From the NCBI GenBank assembly GCA_003158365.1, contig PMIW01000228.1, positions 1 through 23,361 on the forward strand: DNA of 23,361 nucleotides, written 5' to 3'. Positions within the stretch are counted from its first letter, which is position 1; every line of letters starts with the position of its first letter. Source of the DNA: Ignavibacteriota bacterium (GTDB lineage Bacteria; Bacteroidota; Ignavibacteria; Tepidaquicellales; Tepidaquicellaceae). Made by a program: the position numbers and the translations under genes. Under the pieces are notes generated by a model, which saw nothing but the letters and a program-made list of their open reading frames with translations, was not told the DNA's origin and did not search any database. Positions 7,254 to 14,740 of this stretch are shown here, piece after piece.

Positions 7254-8717
7254 ATGAGCAAATATACAGACCTGACTTACGAGTTCGATAAATATCTCGA
7301 CCTTTCAAAGGGAGATGCCTACAATCTCCACAGGGACGAAAAAAATATTGTAATATTAAGAAGGCTATCCATAGTACTGGTAATTGTATTTGGAATTACC
7401 TTAATTGTGTCGATGGCACAAAAAGGAATTCTGCACGCTGCCACATTTTGCTATCTGATAATTTTTCTTGCCGTTTTTGTTTTTTTAATTGTTTACAAAA
7501 AAAGAGTAAATCTATCCAACATCCGCAGGTATCTTTTTATTGCTCTTGTGACAATAATAATAGCCAGAACATCGATTGAGGTAATTAAAAAAATCAGCCT
7601 GACCGCTGATGAAAGAAAAGCTAATGTCGAAAAAGTCGAGAAAGTAAAAAAAGATTTTGAAATTGATATCAGCGAAGACCAGGTTGATTCGGAAAATGCC
7701 GCTTCTCTTGTTTTTTTCTTCTGCCTGATGATTGTTTTTTTCAAATTATCCAGAAATGAAATTGTACAGCTTTTCACTGTGGCTTTCGGAATACCTATTA
7801 TCACAGAACTTCTGGTTTATAATAATTTTTCGGTTTGGGATAAAGCTGCAAGCCTTATGATCGCATTAATCTTTTTCGTTTTTGCCTATTCGGCAGAAAC
7901 AAAGAGAAAGAGAAAGTTTCTTGCACAACTCGATACTTATTCCAGGAGGCATACAGAAACTCACAGGATGAAGAAGGAACTCGACTATGCACGGGAAATT
8001 CAGCTTTCTATGCTTCCTTCGGGCGAAGCACATTTCGGCGATCTGGAAATCGCGGCTACCTCAGTGCCGACATACGAAGTCGGCGGAGATTATTTCGACT
8101 ACTTCAAAATATCCGAAAACCTGATTGGTGTTTTTATATGCGATGTATCGGGACACGGTGTTGCAAGCGCGCTTCTGCTCTCCGGATTGAGAAGCTGCAT
8201 GCACCTGATTCTCGAAGATACTACAAATCCGAAAGAAGTCTTTATCAAACTCAACAGGATGATAAGAAAAACCCAGAATAAAAAAATGTTTGTAACCGCA
8301 GTGTTTGCTCTCATAGACCTCGAGAAAAACACCTGTTCTCTTTTTAATGCGGGACATCTTCCCCCGTATAAAATTTCAGGTGACTCGAAGGAACTCTTCA
8401 AAATAAAAAGACACGGCATTACTCTGGGCGCAGTAGATGATATTTCACAGGATATGGGAGATACAGAAGTGATATTTGAATTTAAGAAAAACGATAAACT
8501 TGTTTTATATACGGATGGTGTCAGCGAGGCAATGAACTCAGGCAAAAACGAGTATGGATTTGAAAAACTCGAATCGTTCCTTAATTCTAATGCAGATAAA
8601 TGTCCAAAGGAATTATTGAAATCTCTTCTCGATGATGTTGGTAAATTTACAAGCGATACCGAGCAAAAAGACGACATGTCGATTATGATACTGGGAAGAA
8701 AAACGGTAAGTAATTAA
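7254..8717 (+). CDS. Membrane-anchored PP2C-type serine phosphatase (SpoIIE/RsbU family)
   Basis: 487-aa integral inner-membrane signalling protein. The first 215 residues contain about six hydrophobic segments (roughly 37-54, 60-81, 91-110, 149-164, 170-189 and 198-213) with a charged loop at 115-145. A short linker leads into the cytoplasmic phosphatase domain, which opens with DYAREIQLSMLP (244-255). It carries the metal-binding aspartates in GGDYFDYF (D279), CDVSGHG (D297), LYTDGVSEA (D421) and QKDDMS (D473-D474), plus FNAGHLPP (365-372). Such enzymes dephosphorylate anti-sigma-factor antagonists (RsbV/SpoIIAA-like) in partner-switching stress responses. No partner kinase or antagonist is present in the window, so target and signal are unknown. 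It follows the yggX-like gene by 20 bases. Confidence 0.9.
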   Translation: MSKYTDLTYEFDKYLDLSKGDAYNLHRDEKNIVILRRLSIVLVIVFGITLIVSMAQKGILHAATFCYLIIFLAVFVFLIVYKKRVNLSNIRRYLFIALVTIIIARTSIEVIKKISLTADERKANVEKVEKVKKDFEIDISEDQVDSENAASLVFFFCLMIVFFKLSRNEIVQLFTVAFGIPIITELLVYNNFSVWDKAASLMIALIFFVFAYSAETKRKRKFLAQLDTYSRRHTETHRMKKELDYAREIQLSMLPSGEAHFGDLEIAATSVPTYEVGGDYFDYFKISENLIGVFICDVSGHGVASALLLSGLRSCMHLILEDTTNPKEVFIKLNRMIRKTQNKKMFVTAVFALIDLEKNTCSLFNAGHLPPYKISGDSKELFKIKRHGITLGAVDDISQDMGDTEVIFEFKKNDKLVLYTDGVSEAMNSGKNEYGFEKLESFLNSNADKCPKELLKSLLDDVGKFTSDTEQKDDMSIMILGRKTVSN

Positions 8718-8776
8718 GTTATTTTGATATTCAGTTTTTGGTAGAATCCGTAATCATAAATAATATAATAAATATT

Positions 8777-8896
8777 TTACTGACTGTTGCTCTTTTTCAC
8801 CTCCTTATACCTGAAACATAAATTCAGATGGTCATTCACCATACCCGCCGCCTGCTTGAAGGCAAAGCATACCATAGAGCCGACAAAAAAAATCTT
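8777..8896 (-). pseudogene. Decayed 3' fragment of a second tag gene
   Basis: On the minus strand, about 39 codons encode IFFVGSMVCFAFKQAAGMV and then NDHLNLCFRYKEVKK up to a TAA stop at 8777-8779. This matches the C-terminus of the intact tag gene (FSFVGSTICYAFMQAAGMV and so on) residue for residue apart from a few changes. At DNA level I count about 84 percent identity over roughly 86 bases. An in-frame TAG at 8897-8899 and loss of similarity upstream show that the rest of the gene is gone; a short stretch around 8905-8920 may be a further scrap. It lies downstream of and convergent with the phosphatase gene, just as intact tag lies downstream of the metallopeptidase gene. Confidence 0.85.
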
Positions 8897-9042
8897 CTAA
8901 CCTTTTTACCGGTCGGATTGAACAAATAAATCCCGAAAAAGAAAAATGCGACTTTTAATGTCTTAAAGCGTCATCTTATTTAATGAGATTTCATTTTCTT
9001 AATGGAACTTCAAATTAATATAAAATCGGAGAAAAATCACAA

Positions 9043-10629
9043 ATGAAAAAATTTGCAGTAAATTTATTTATCATAACAATAATTTCTTTACTCATTGCAA
9101 ATAAAGTATTTGTTCAAACGGTCGATGAGTTGAAAATTAACCCTTTACAATTCATTTCTTTAAAAGAAGTACGAAACATTACAAATACTTTAGGAAATGA
9201 ACTTTTCCCGGGATACGATTTCACAAAAATGCCGTCGCTTTTTTACAGACCAAAAGTACAAGAGCTGCTTATTAATTATCCTCATAAGCCCGCAGGGTTC
9301 TCAATGTATAAAGGATTCAATCCTCTATCAGATGAAATGATTTATGCCAGAAATGATTCGACGGTTTTCACTATCGATGACCAGAATACAAGCACGCAAA
9401 TAGAAGGAATAGATGTTCTTGTAGTAGCGGATTACTTTTCCGGTATGAGAAACAAAATCGGAGATATTGTAAGGAATCGGGATAAGGAATTTATTTCCAC
9501 CTGGCTGGATGAATGGAGTTTTATTCCATCGCCTTATAATGAAATCAGGACAATGTTGCACGAAGGAATTCATGTCTATCAAACCCAAAAAGCCCCGGAT
9601 AAATTTGCTAACGAATCTGTGGTTTCCGCTTACCCATTGCTTGACCCGATAAATAATTCTCTTTATGTATTAGAAGGTAATATTTTGCGTGATGCAATTC
9701 TAACCGAATCTCCGGCAGTAAAACGGGAAAAAATCAATGAGTTTGTAGCAATCCGTACTTATCGCCAGTCTTTATTAAAAAAAGAAATGGTAGAATATGA
9801 AAATCTGAATGAATATGTAGAAGGACTGGCTAAATATATCGAATATAAATTTTTGAATGTCGGTGAAAAAGTACAGCCGATAAAAGAGATGTATTACGAA
9901 AACGGTTTCAAAGGATATAAAGGAGTTTTATCTGCAATATTTAAAGATGAAATTGAAGATATGGTAAAAATTGTATCTGTAAGCGATAACCGCTTTGGAA
10001 ACAAATATGGCACCGGACCGATGCGATTCAGATTATATTTTTCAGGAGCCTGCCAGGCATTATTACTTGATTACGTGATGCCGGAATGGAAAACAAAAAT
10101 TTTCAATGATGGTGTTTATTTGTGTGATTTACTTAAAAGCTCCGTAAAACTAAGCGAACAGGAAATAAAAGAATACACCGAAAAAGCAAAGAATAATTAT
10201 AACTACAATCAAATATATAACGAAAAAAAGGATTTCGAAACCGATGGAAAAAACAAGATTCAGGAAAAGCTAAATGCAATTTTGGACACCAAAAATACTT
10301 TAATAACCATTTCATATTCTAAATATCCCGAGATAAAAGGTATGTCGTACACTCCTTTTGGTGTCACACAAGTCAGTGAGAAATCAGCTATTTACGATAT
10401 GGTACCTGTTATTGTGCTATTCGATAAAAACAAAAAACTAACGATGAAAAAGATTATTCCTGTTTACATCGATGAAAAAAAGAATGAAATTACTTTTGAA
10501 GTTAAAACTCCTGCTTCAGACCTGGAATTGCTTTCAGGAAGCATACTGGAAACGGATGAATTTATATTGTCAAATATGGACTTCGAAATTAAAAAAGAAA
10601 ATAGTCACGTTTTTATTCAACTTAAATAG
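9043..10629 (+). CDS. Secreted HExxH zinc metallopeptidase of unrecognised family
   Basis: 528-aa protein with an N-terminal signal peptide (residues 1-25, ending VFVQT). A zinc-peptidase motif HEGIH (H173, E174, H177) sits in TMLHEGIHVYQTQ. E260 in NEYVEGLAKYIEYKF, 83 residues later, is a good candidate for the third zinc ligand, as in gluzincin-type peptidases (HExxH plus a downstream E). The C-terminal part (about 410-528) looks beta-rich and may be a separate domain. No T9SS tail or lipobox is seen, so a periplasmic location is likely. A GGAG at about 9028 gives a plausible ribosome site. The gene stands alone between the tag remnant and intact tag, ending 16 bases from the tag stop in convergent orientation. 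I do not recognise the family; peptidase activity and substrate are inference from the motif. Confidence 0.7.
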   Translation: MKKFAVNLFIITIISLLIANKVFVQTVDELKINPLQFISLKEVRNITNTLGNELFPGYDFTKMPSLFYRPKVQELLINYPHKPAGFSMYKGFNPLSDEMIYARNDSTVFTIDDQNTSTQIEGIDVLVVADYFSGMRNKIGDIVRNRDKEFISTWLDEWSFIPSPYNEIRTMLHEGIHVYQTQKAPDKFANESVVSAYPLLDPINNSLYVLEGNILRDAILTESPAVKREKINEFVAIRTYRQSLLKKEMVEYENLNEYVEGLAKYIEYKFLNVGEKVQPIKEMYYENGFKGYKGVLSAIFKDEIEDMVKIVSVSDNRFGNKYGTGPMRFRLYFSGACQALLLDYVMPEWKTKIFNDGVYLCDLLKSSVKLSEQEIKEYTEKAKNNYNYNQIYNEKKDFETDGKNKIQEKLNAILDTKNTLITISYSKYPEIKGMSYTPFGVTQVSEKSAIYDMVPVIVLFDKNKKLTMKKIIPVYIDEKKNEITFEVKTPASDLELLSGSILETDEFILSNMDFEIKKENSHVFIQLK

Positions 10630-10645
10630 AACAATATTTTTATTT

Positions 10646-11230
10646 TTATTTTTCCTTCACTCCCTTATACCTGAAGCAGAAATTCAGGTGGTCATTCACC
10701 ATTCCCGCCGCCTGCATGAATGCGTAGCAGATTGTCGAGCCTACAAATGAAAATCCCCGTTCCTTTAAATCCTTGCTCATTGCATCAGACTCCTTCGATT
10801 TAACCGGCATTTTTTTCAGGTCGGATAAATTGTTATCGATTGTTTTACCGCCAGTGAACTGCCAGATATATTTATCGAAACTACCGAATTCCTTTTTTAT
10901 TTTCATAAAAGCTTTTGCATTTTGCACAGTCGCATTAATCTTCATTTTATTTCTGATTATTCCTGCATCATTTAAAAGTCCATTAATTTTTTTCGAATCA
11001 TATTTGGCAATTTTACCTGCATTGAAATTATCAAATGCTTTTTTGAAATTTTTTCTTTTGTTAATAATCGTATTCCAGCTCAGTCCAGCCTGGAATGCAT
11101 CCAGTATGATATATTCAAACAATTTCCTGTCGTCATGGAGAGGAATTCCCCATTCTTCATCGTGGTAATTTATCATTAACGGATTTGTAGATGTCCACGG
11201 ACAGCGTCCTATTTCTTTTTTTGTTTTCAT
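10646..11230 (-). CDS. tag: DNA-3-methyladenine glycosylase I
   Basis: 194-aa cytoplasmic base-excision repair enzyme that removes 3-methyladenine from alkylated DNA. The Tag signature is complete: RCPW (C10), NYHDEEWG (H23), KLFEYIILDAFQAGLSW with the expected active-site glutamate E39, and MVNDHLNFCFRY with H181 and C185. C10, H23, H181 and C185 correspond to the zinc-binding quartet of the E. coli enzyme. Length is normal. It is convergent with the metallopeptidase gene and divergent from the EFR1-like gene, with an 83-base AT-rich gap to the latter that must hold both promoters. A second, broken copy of its 3' end lies 1.9 kb away at 8777-8896. Confidence 0.95.
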   Translation of the reverse strand: MKTKKEIGRCPWTSTNPLMINYHDEEWGIPLHDDRKLFEYIILDAFQAGLSWNTIINKRKNFKKAFDNFNAGKIAKYDSKKINGLLNDAGIIRNKMKINATVQNAKAFMKIKKEFGSFDKYIWQFTGGKTIDNNLSDLKKMPVKSKESDAMSKDLKERGFSFVGSTICYAFMQAAGMVNDHLNFCFRYKGVKEK

Positions 11231-11313
11231 TTGGTAAATTTGATAAATTAGTCATAATAAAAATATAAATTTGAGCGCTTAAATTTTAGTCATAATTTAT
11301 TATTTTGTAACAA

Positions 11314-12398
11314 TTGAGAGAGCAATTGAAATACGACAATCTAATAATATTTTATTTATCGGGAACCGGTAATGCTCTGAATGCAGCGAGATGGATGATT
11401 GAAGCCGCATCCGAAAAAGGCGCAAAGACATTCCTTTACCCCATTGACAGAAAGAAAAAAATTGAACTTCCCGAATTAAACGGAAAAACTATGCTGGGAT
11501 TCTGCTATCCTACGCACGGCTTTGCTCCCCCGTGGTCAATGATTAAGTTTTTTTTAGATTTCAAAAATTTAAGAATTGTGATTTTTTCCTTTTAAATACA
11601 AGAGGAGGATTAAAATTTTCTAAATTATATTTTCCCGGAATAAGCGGCATTGCTCAAATTTTACCTGTCTTGATTTTATTAATTAAGAGATTCCGGCTTG
11701 CAGGATTGATGCCGATGGACCTGCCTTCTAACTGGATTTCAATTCATCCGGGGCTTACACAAAAAGCAACAGAAGAAATAACATTACGGCGGAAAATTAA
11801 ATTTAAAAAGTTTTCGGAAAATCTGCTCAACAAAGGAAAAAGTTACAGCTATAAAGTTTTTCTTTATTTACCAGTTGATTTATTCGTCGCACCCATCAGC
11901 TTAATGTATTTATTTGTCGGAAGATTTATAATTGCAAAATCATTTATGGCTGCATCCGATTGCGGAGATTGCAGATTGTGCATTGATAATTGCCCAGTGG
12001 GTGCGGTTGTAATGAAAGACAACCGGCCTTACTGGAGTTTTAAATGTGAAAGCTGTATGAGGTGCATAAGCACCTGCCCGTCAAAATCAATACAAACAGC
12101 TCATTCGTTCTGGATTACAGCTTCTTATTTTATTTCCGCGTTACCTGTAAGTATATGGCTTGCAAATTTCCTAAGTGATAACAATATAAAATTAATTCCT
12201 TTCTTTCAGAATTCATTAAACAGGATAATTTCAGCATGTGCTTCACTTTCTCTTTTTTATCTGGCGTACTGGATTTTCTTTTTAATGATAAGATATAAAT
12301 ATATAAATAAATTTTTCGAATATACATCACTTACCAGATACTGGAGAAGATTTATTTCTCCGGGTATAAAATTAAAAGATTTGATGATAAAAAGATAG
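11314..12398 (+). pseudogene. EFR1-like flavodoxin-ferredoxin fusion, frameshifted in a T run
   Basis: Two frames together make one membrane-associated redox protein. The first (11314-11595, TTG start; an in-frame TTG at 11326 is an alternative) gives a flavodoxin-like domain with FYLSGTGNALNAARW and GFCYPTHGFAPPW. The second frame resumes with FFLLNTRGGLKFSK and PGISGIAQILPVL, then a paired 4Fe-4S ferredoxin domain with CxxCxxCxxxC at about 11961-11993 and again at 12045-12077, and two hydrophobic C-terminal segments. The break maps to the eight T at 11548-11555: nine T would restore MIKFFFRFQKFKNCDFF and a continuous protein of about 360 residues. This could be a sequencing or assembly error, a real mutation, slippage-based phase variation or polymerase slippage. 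Such proteins are thought to transfer electrons from flavin to iron-sulfur partners. Confidence 0.8.
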
Positions 12399-12399
12399 T

Positions 12400-13140
12400 T
12401 CAGTGTTTTCTTCTTTTCGGAAGGGAATTGTTTACAAACCATACAGGATTTGCATCTTCCCTTATTTCAACATCGTCGGGATTTATATCATCCGTATCAT
12501 CTGCTTCCTCAATATCCATATCTTCAAATTCATCTCCTGCTTTCTCGGGAAGAGGATCATATTTTCTGAATATAATTGCACACAAAAGACCGATTACCCC
12601 GCCCGATAAATGCGCCTCGAATGAAACCTGCGGGTCTATTGGCAGGACTCCCCATACAAGTCCTCCGTATAAAAACACAACCAGAAGCGAAAGCGCAATT
12701 GACCTTGAATCTTTTCTGAATACTCCTATGAAAAATAAATAACTCGCAAATCCGTAAACCAGTCCGCTCGCACCTATATGATATGCTCCGCGCGCAAATA
12801 GCCAAACCGCAAGTCCGTGAAAAATATAGATAATCGGAAATACCCAGATTGACGAACGGGTGTATAATGAAAAAAGCGAAAACGTCAGTATGAATAATGA
12901 AGTCGAATTTGAAATCAGATGTGAAAAATCCGCATGAATAAAAGGTGAAAAGATTATGCCCCTTAAGCCTTTTAACTCTCTTGGAAAAATTCCGTATTCG
13001 GATAAACTTATCCCCGTATAGACTTCGAATAATTTCACAAGCCATATAAGTACAAGAAATCCCGAAGCTATAATTAATCCTATTCGTACTTTTGCTTTAT
13101 CTTCATCTATCGTTGATTTCGTTGATTTCCCTGATTTCAC
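12400..13140 (-). CDS. Rhomboid-family intramembrane serine protease
   Basis: 246-aa polytopic membrane protease that cuts transmembrane substrates within the bilayer. Rhomboid hallmarks are HADFSHLISN (H69, H74 and oxyanion N78), HIGASGLVYG with catalytic S125, and EAHLSGG with catalytic H177. About six hydrophobic segments are visible from residue 20 to 191. The last 50 residues form an acidic, probably disordered cytoplasmic tail (many D and E) ending in a basic PKRRKH. The predicted GTG start lies inside a 9-bp tandem repeat that encodes KSGKSTKST, so the true start is uncertain. Its stop is separated by a single base from the convergent EFR1-like gene. The ferredoxin gene lies upstream on the same strand with an 87-base gap. 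Substrate unknown. Confidence 0.92.
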   Translation of the reverse strand: MKSGKSTKSTIDEDKAKVRIGLIIASGFLVLIWLVKLFEVYTGISLSEYGIFPRELKGLRGIIFSPFIHADFSHLISNSTSLFILTFSLFSLYTRSSIWVFPIIYIFHGLAVWLFARGAYHIGASGLVYGFASYLFFIGVFRKDSRSIALSLLVVFLYGGLVWGVLPIDPQVSFEAHLSGGVIGLLCAIIFRKYDPLPEKAGDEFEDMDIEEADDTDDINPDDVEIREDANPVWFVNNSLPKRRKH

Positions 13141-13156
13141 TGAGTTTATTTGATTT
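13111..13156. repeat. 9-bp tandem repeat across the rhomboid start
   Basis: Five 9-bp steps are visible on the plus strand: CGTTGATTT, CGTTGATTT, CCCTGATTT, CACTGAGTT and TATTTGATT. The first two are identical and the others progressively diverge. On the minus strand they read as AAATCAACG-type units, encode the K-S-T run at the rhomboid N-terminus and extend upstream of the predicted GTG start. Confidence 0.65.
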
Positions 13157-13202
13157 AAAATTGCGCTCTTTATTATTCATTAATAATTATGCGTTCTTTG
13201 CA

Positions 13203-13216
13203 TTCGCCGCGGCGGA
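13203..13216 (-). repeat. Dispersed GC-rich palindrome, copy C
   Basis: The minus strand reads TCCGCCGCGGCGAA, identical over 14 bases to the copy at 5040-5053, with the CGCCGCGGCG palindrome inside. It sits in the 87-base gap between the 2Fe-2S ferredoxin stop and the rhomboid start. Confidence 0.5.
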
Positions 13217-13227
13217 CTCATTATTCA

Positions 13228-13575
13228 TTAGAGTTTTATTTGAAATTTCTTCACCGGCTTATCTCTTATTATATGCTCCTGTAGTATTTCCTCTATTACT
13301 TTCGGGGTGCACGAATGATACCAAACACCTTCAGGATATACTACCATAAGCGGTCCCTTTGAGCAAATTCGGAAACAATCTGCCTTAGTCCTGAAAACTC
13401 CGCCCTCGCCGGCCAACTCCAGCTCAGCAAGTCTTTTCTTAAGATAATTCCAGGATTTAACGCCTTCTTCTCTTTTTACGCATTTATCGTCTTTTGCGTC
13501 GCAGCAAATAAATATATGTTTTTTAATTTTATTTATTCCGAGATTTTCTGCTTTCTTGTTTAACTTTTTGCCCAT
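13228..13575 (-). CDS. Thioredoxin-like 2Fe-2S ferredoxin
   Basis: 115-aa cytoplasmic electron carrier of the thioredoxin-fold 2Fe-2S ferredoxin family. After a basic N-terminal stretch the pattern is HIFICCDAKDDKC (C24, C25, C32), a helix region with LKKRLAELEL, then ADCFRICSKGPLMVVYPEG (C67, C71) and WY, then a closing helix with VIEEILQEHI. C24 or C25 with C32, C67 and C71 are the likely cluster ligands; the spacing between the first two is shorter than I recall for the Aquifex-type protein. The GP-V-VYPEGVWY stretch is diagnostic of the family. The gene is divergent from nrnA and upstream of the rhomboid gene on the same strand. Its redox partner is unknown; the EFR1-like protein and the ferredoxin-reductase-like protein nearby are only candidates by proximity. 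Confidence 0.85.
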   Translation of the reverse strand: MGKKLNKKAENLGINKIKKHIFICCDAKDDKCVKREEGVKSWNYLKKRLAELELAGEGGVFRTKADCFRICSKGPLMVVYPEGVWYHSCTPKVIEEILQEHIIRDKPVKKFQIKL

Positions 13576-13721
13576 ATATAATTTTAAGTTTGTAAAATAT
13601 GATAATTATTAGTATATAAAATCAAGATATTATAACATACCATTTTATATTATTGTTATATCAAAGGAACATCCGGTTCTTTTAAGTTGTTATAAAAAGG
13701 TAATTTTACTAAATTTAATCA

Positions 13722-14735
13722 ATGAAAAAAGAATATACAGAATTACGAAAATTAGTTGCAAAAAGCAGGAATATTGTTATTACAACTCATTTAATTCCCG
13801 ATGGAGATGCAATCGGTTCTGAGCTTGCTGTTTACAGCTACCTTAAAGCGAGGAAAAAGAGCGTAAATATTATTAACCATTCTTTCACTCCCGATAACCT
13901 CATTTTTCTCGACCCCGAAAAACTTATCAGTGTATTTCTGAAAGAAAAAGAGAAAAATGAAAAACTTATTAAAAAAGCAGATATAATCTTTATACTCGAT
14001 ACAAATGAATTCTCAAGGACAAAATCAATGGAGCAGTACATCAGGAATTCTAAAGCAAAAAAAGTCTGCATAGACCACCATCTCGGAACACAAAAAAATT
14101 CATATGATATAATTATTTCAGATACAAATTATCCTGCAACATCTCAGATACTATATGAATATTTAACCGGCGAAAGTAAAAAATATATAACGCCTTTTGT
14201 TGCAACTGCTCTTTATGCAGGAATAATGACAGACACGGGTTCTTTCCGCTATCCCCGTACCGATGCCAAGACTTTTTTAATCTGCGCAGATTTAATTAAA
14301 AGGGGGGCCGATCCTGTTTATGTTTATGACAGGACTTACAGCAATATTGCACCGGGGAAAGTTAAACTTCTTTCAAGGTTTATAAGCAGTTTGTCATTTC
14401 ACTTTGACGGAAGCGTTGCAATTGGAAGGGTAACACAGAAAGATTTTTCAGATTACCGCTCTGATGTTCAGGATGTGGAAGGATTTTCGACTTTCCTGAT
14501 GAATATTAAAAATGTAAAAGCAGGATTTGTTATGGTTGAACTCAGGGATACTATTAAAATGTCTTTCCGCTCAAAGGGAGATATCAGCATAAATGAATTT
14601 GCGAAACTCTTTGGCGGAGGAGGACATAAAAACGCTGCGGGGGCGACCGTTCCAAAAATAAGCCTTAACGAACTTGAAAATGAAATAGTAAAGCGATATA
14701 GGGTGTTTCGCTCAAAACACAAAATCATTTCTTAG
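13722..14735 (+). CDS. nrnA: Bifunctional oligoribonuclease / pAp phosphatase NrnA (DHH family)
   Basis: 337-aa cytoplasmic DHH-DHHA1 phosphoesterase that degrades very short RNA (nanoRNA) and dephosphorylates 3'-phosphoadenosine 5'-phosphate. The manganese-binding residues are in TTHLIPDGDAIGSE (H23, D27, D29), FILDTNE (D93), CIDHHLG (D118-H119-H120) and GIMTDTGSFRYPRT (D171). The DHHA1 substrate-binding motif GGGGHKNAAGA lies at 298-308. Length fits NrnA (about 310-340). It is divergent from the 2Fe-2S ferredoxin gene and ends 5 bases before the stop of the convergent outer-membrane-protein-like gene, with only a 5-bp-arm palindrome (ATTTC-TTA-GAAAT, about 14727-14739) at the junction. Confidence 0.93.
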   Translation: MKKEYTELRKLVAKSRNIVITTHLIPDGDAIGSELAVYSYLKARKKSVNIINHSFTPDNLIFLDPEKLISVFLKEKEKNEKLIKKADIIFILDTNEFSRTKSMEQYIRNSKAKKVCIDHHLGTQKNSYDIIISDTNYPATSQILYEYLTGESKKYITPFVATALYAGIMTDTGSFRYPRTDAKTFLICADLIKRGADPVYVYDRTYSNIAPGKVKLLSRFISSLSFHFDGSVAIGRVTQKDFSDYRSDVQDVEGFSTFLMNIKNVKAGFVMVELRDTIKMSFRSKGDISINEFAKLFGGGGHKNAAGATVPKISLNELENEIVKRYRVFRSKHKIIS

Positions 14736-14740
14736 AAATA

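Noticed and set aside
8099..8677. 192-aa open frame on the minus strand
   Set aside because: Fully antisense to the conserved PP2C phosphatase domain; serine/phenylalanine-rich shadow composition and no family motif.
10472..10750. 92-aa plus-strand frame spanning the metallopeptidase and tag ends
   Set aside because: Runs out of frame through the peptidase C-terminus and antisense into tag; no start signal.
10773..11168. 131-aa plus-strand frame inside tag
   Set aside because: Antisense shadow of the well-supported tag gene.
12557..13045. 162-aa open frame on the minus strand
   Set aside because: Same strand but another frame of the rhomboid gene, whose own frame carries all catalytic motifs.
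13660..13690. Imperfect GGAAC...GTTC inverted repeat upstream of nrnA
   Set aside because: Short arms with a bulge and no T run; too weak to call an operator or terminator.
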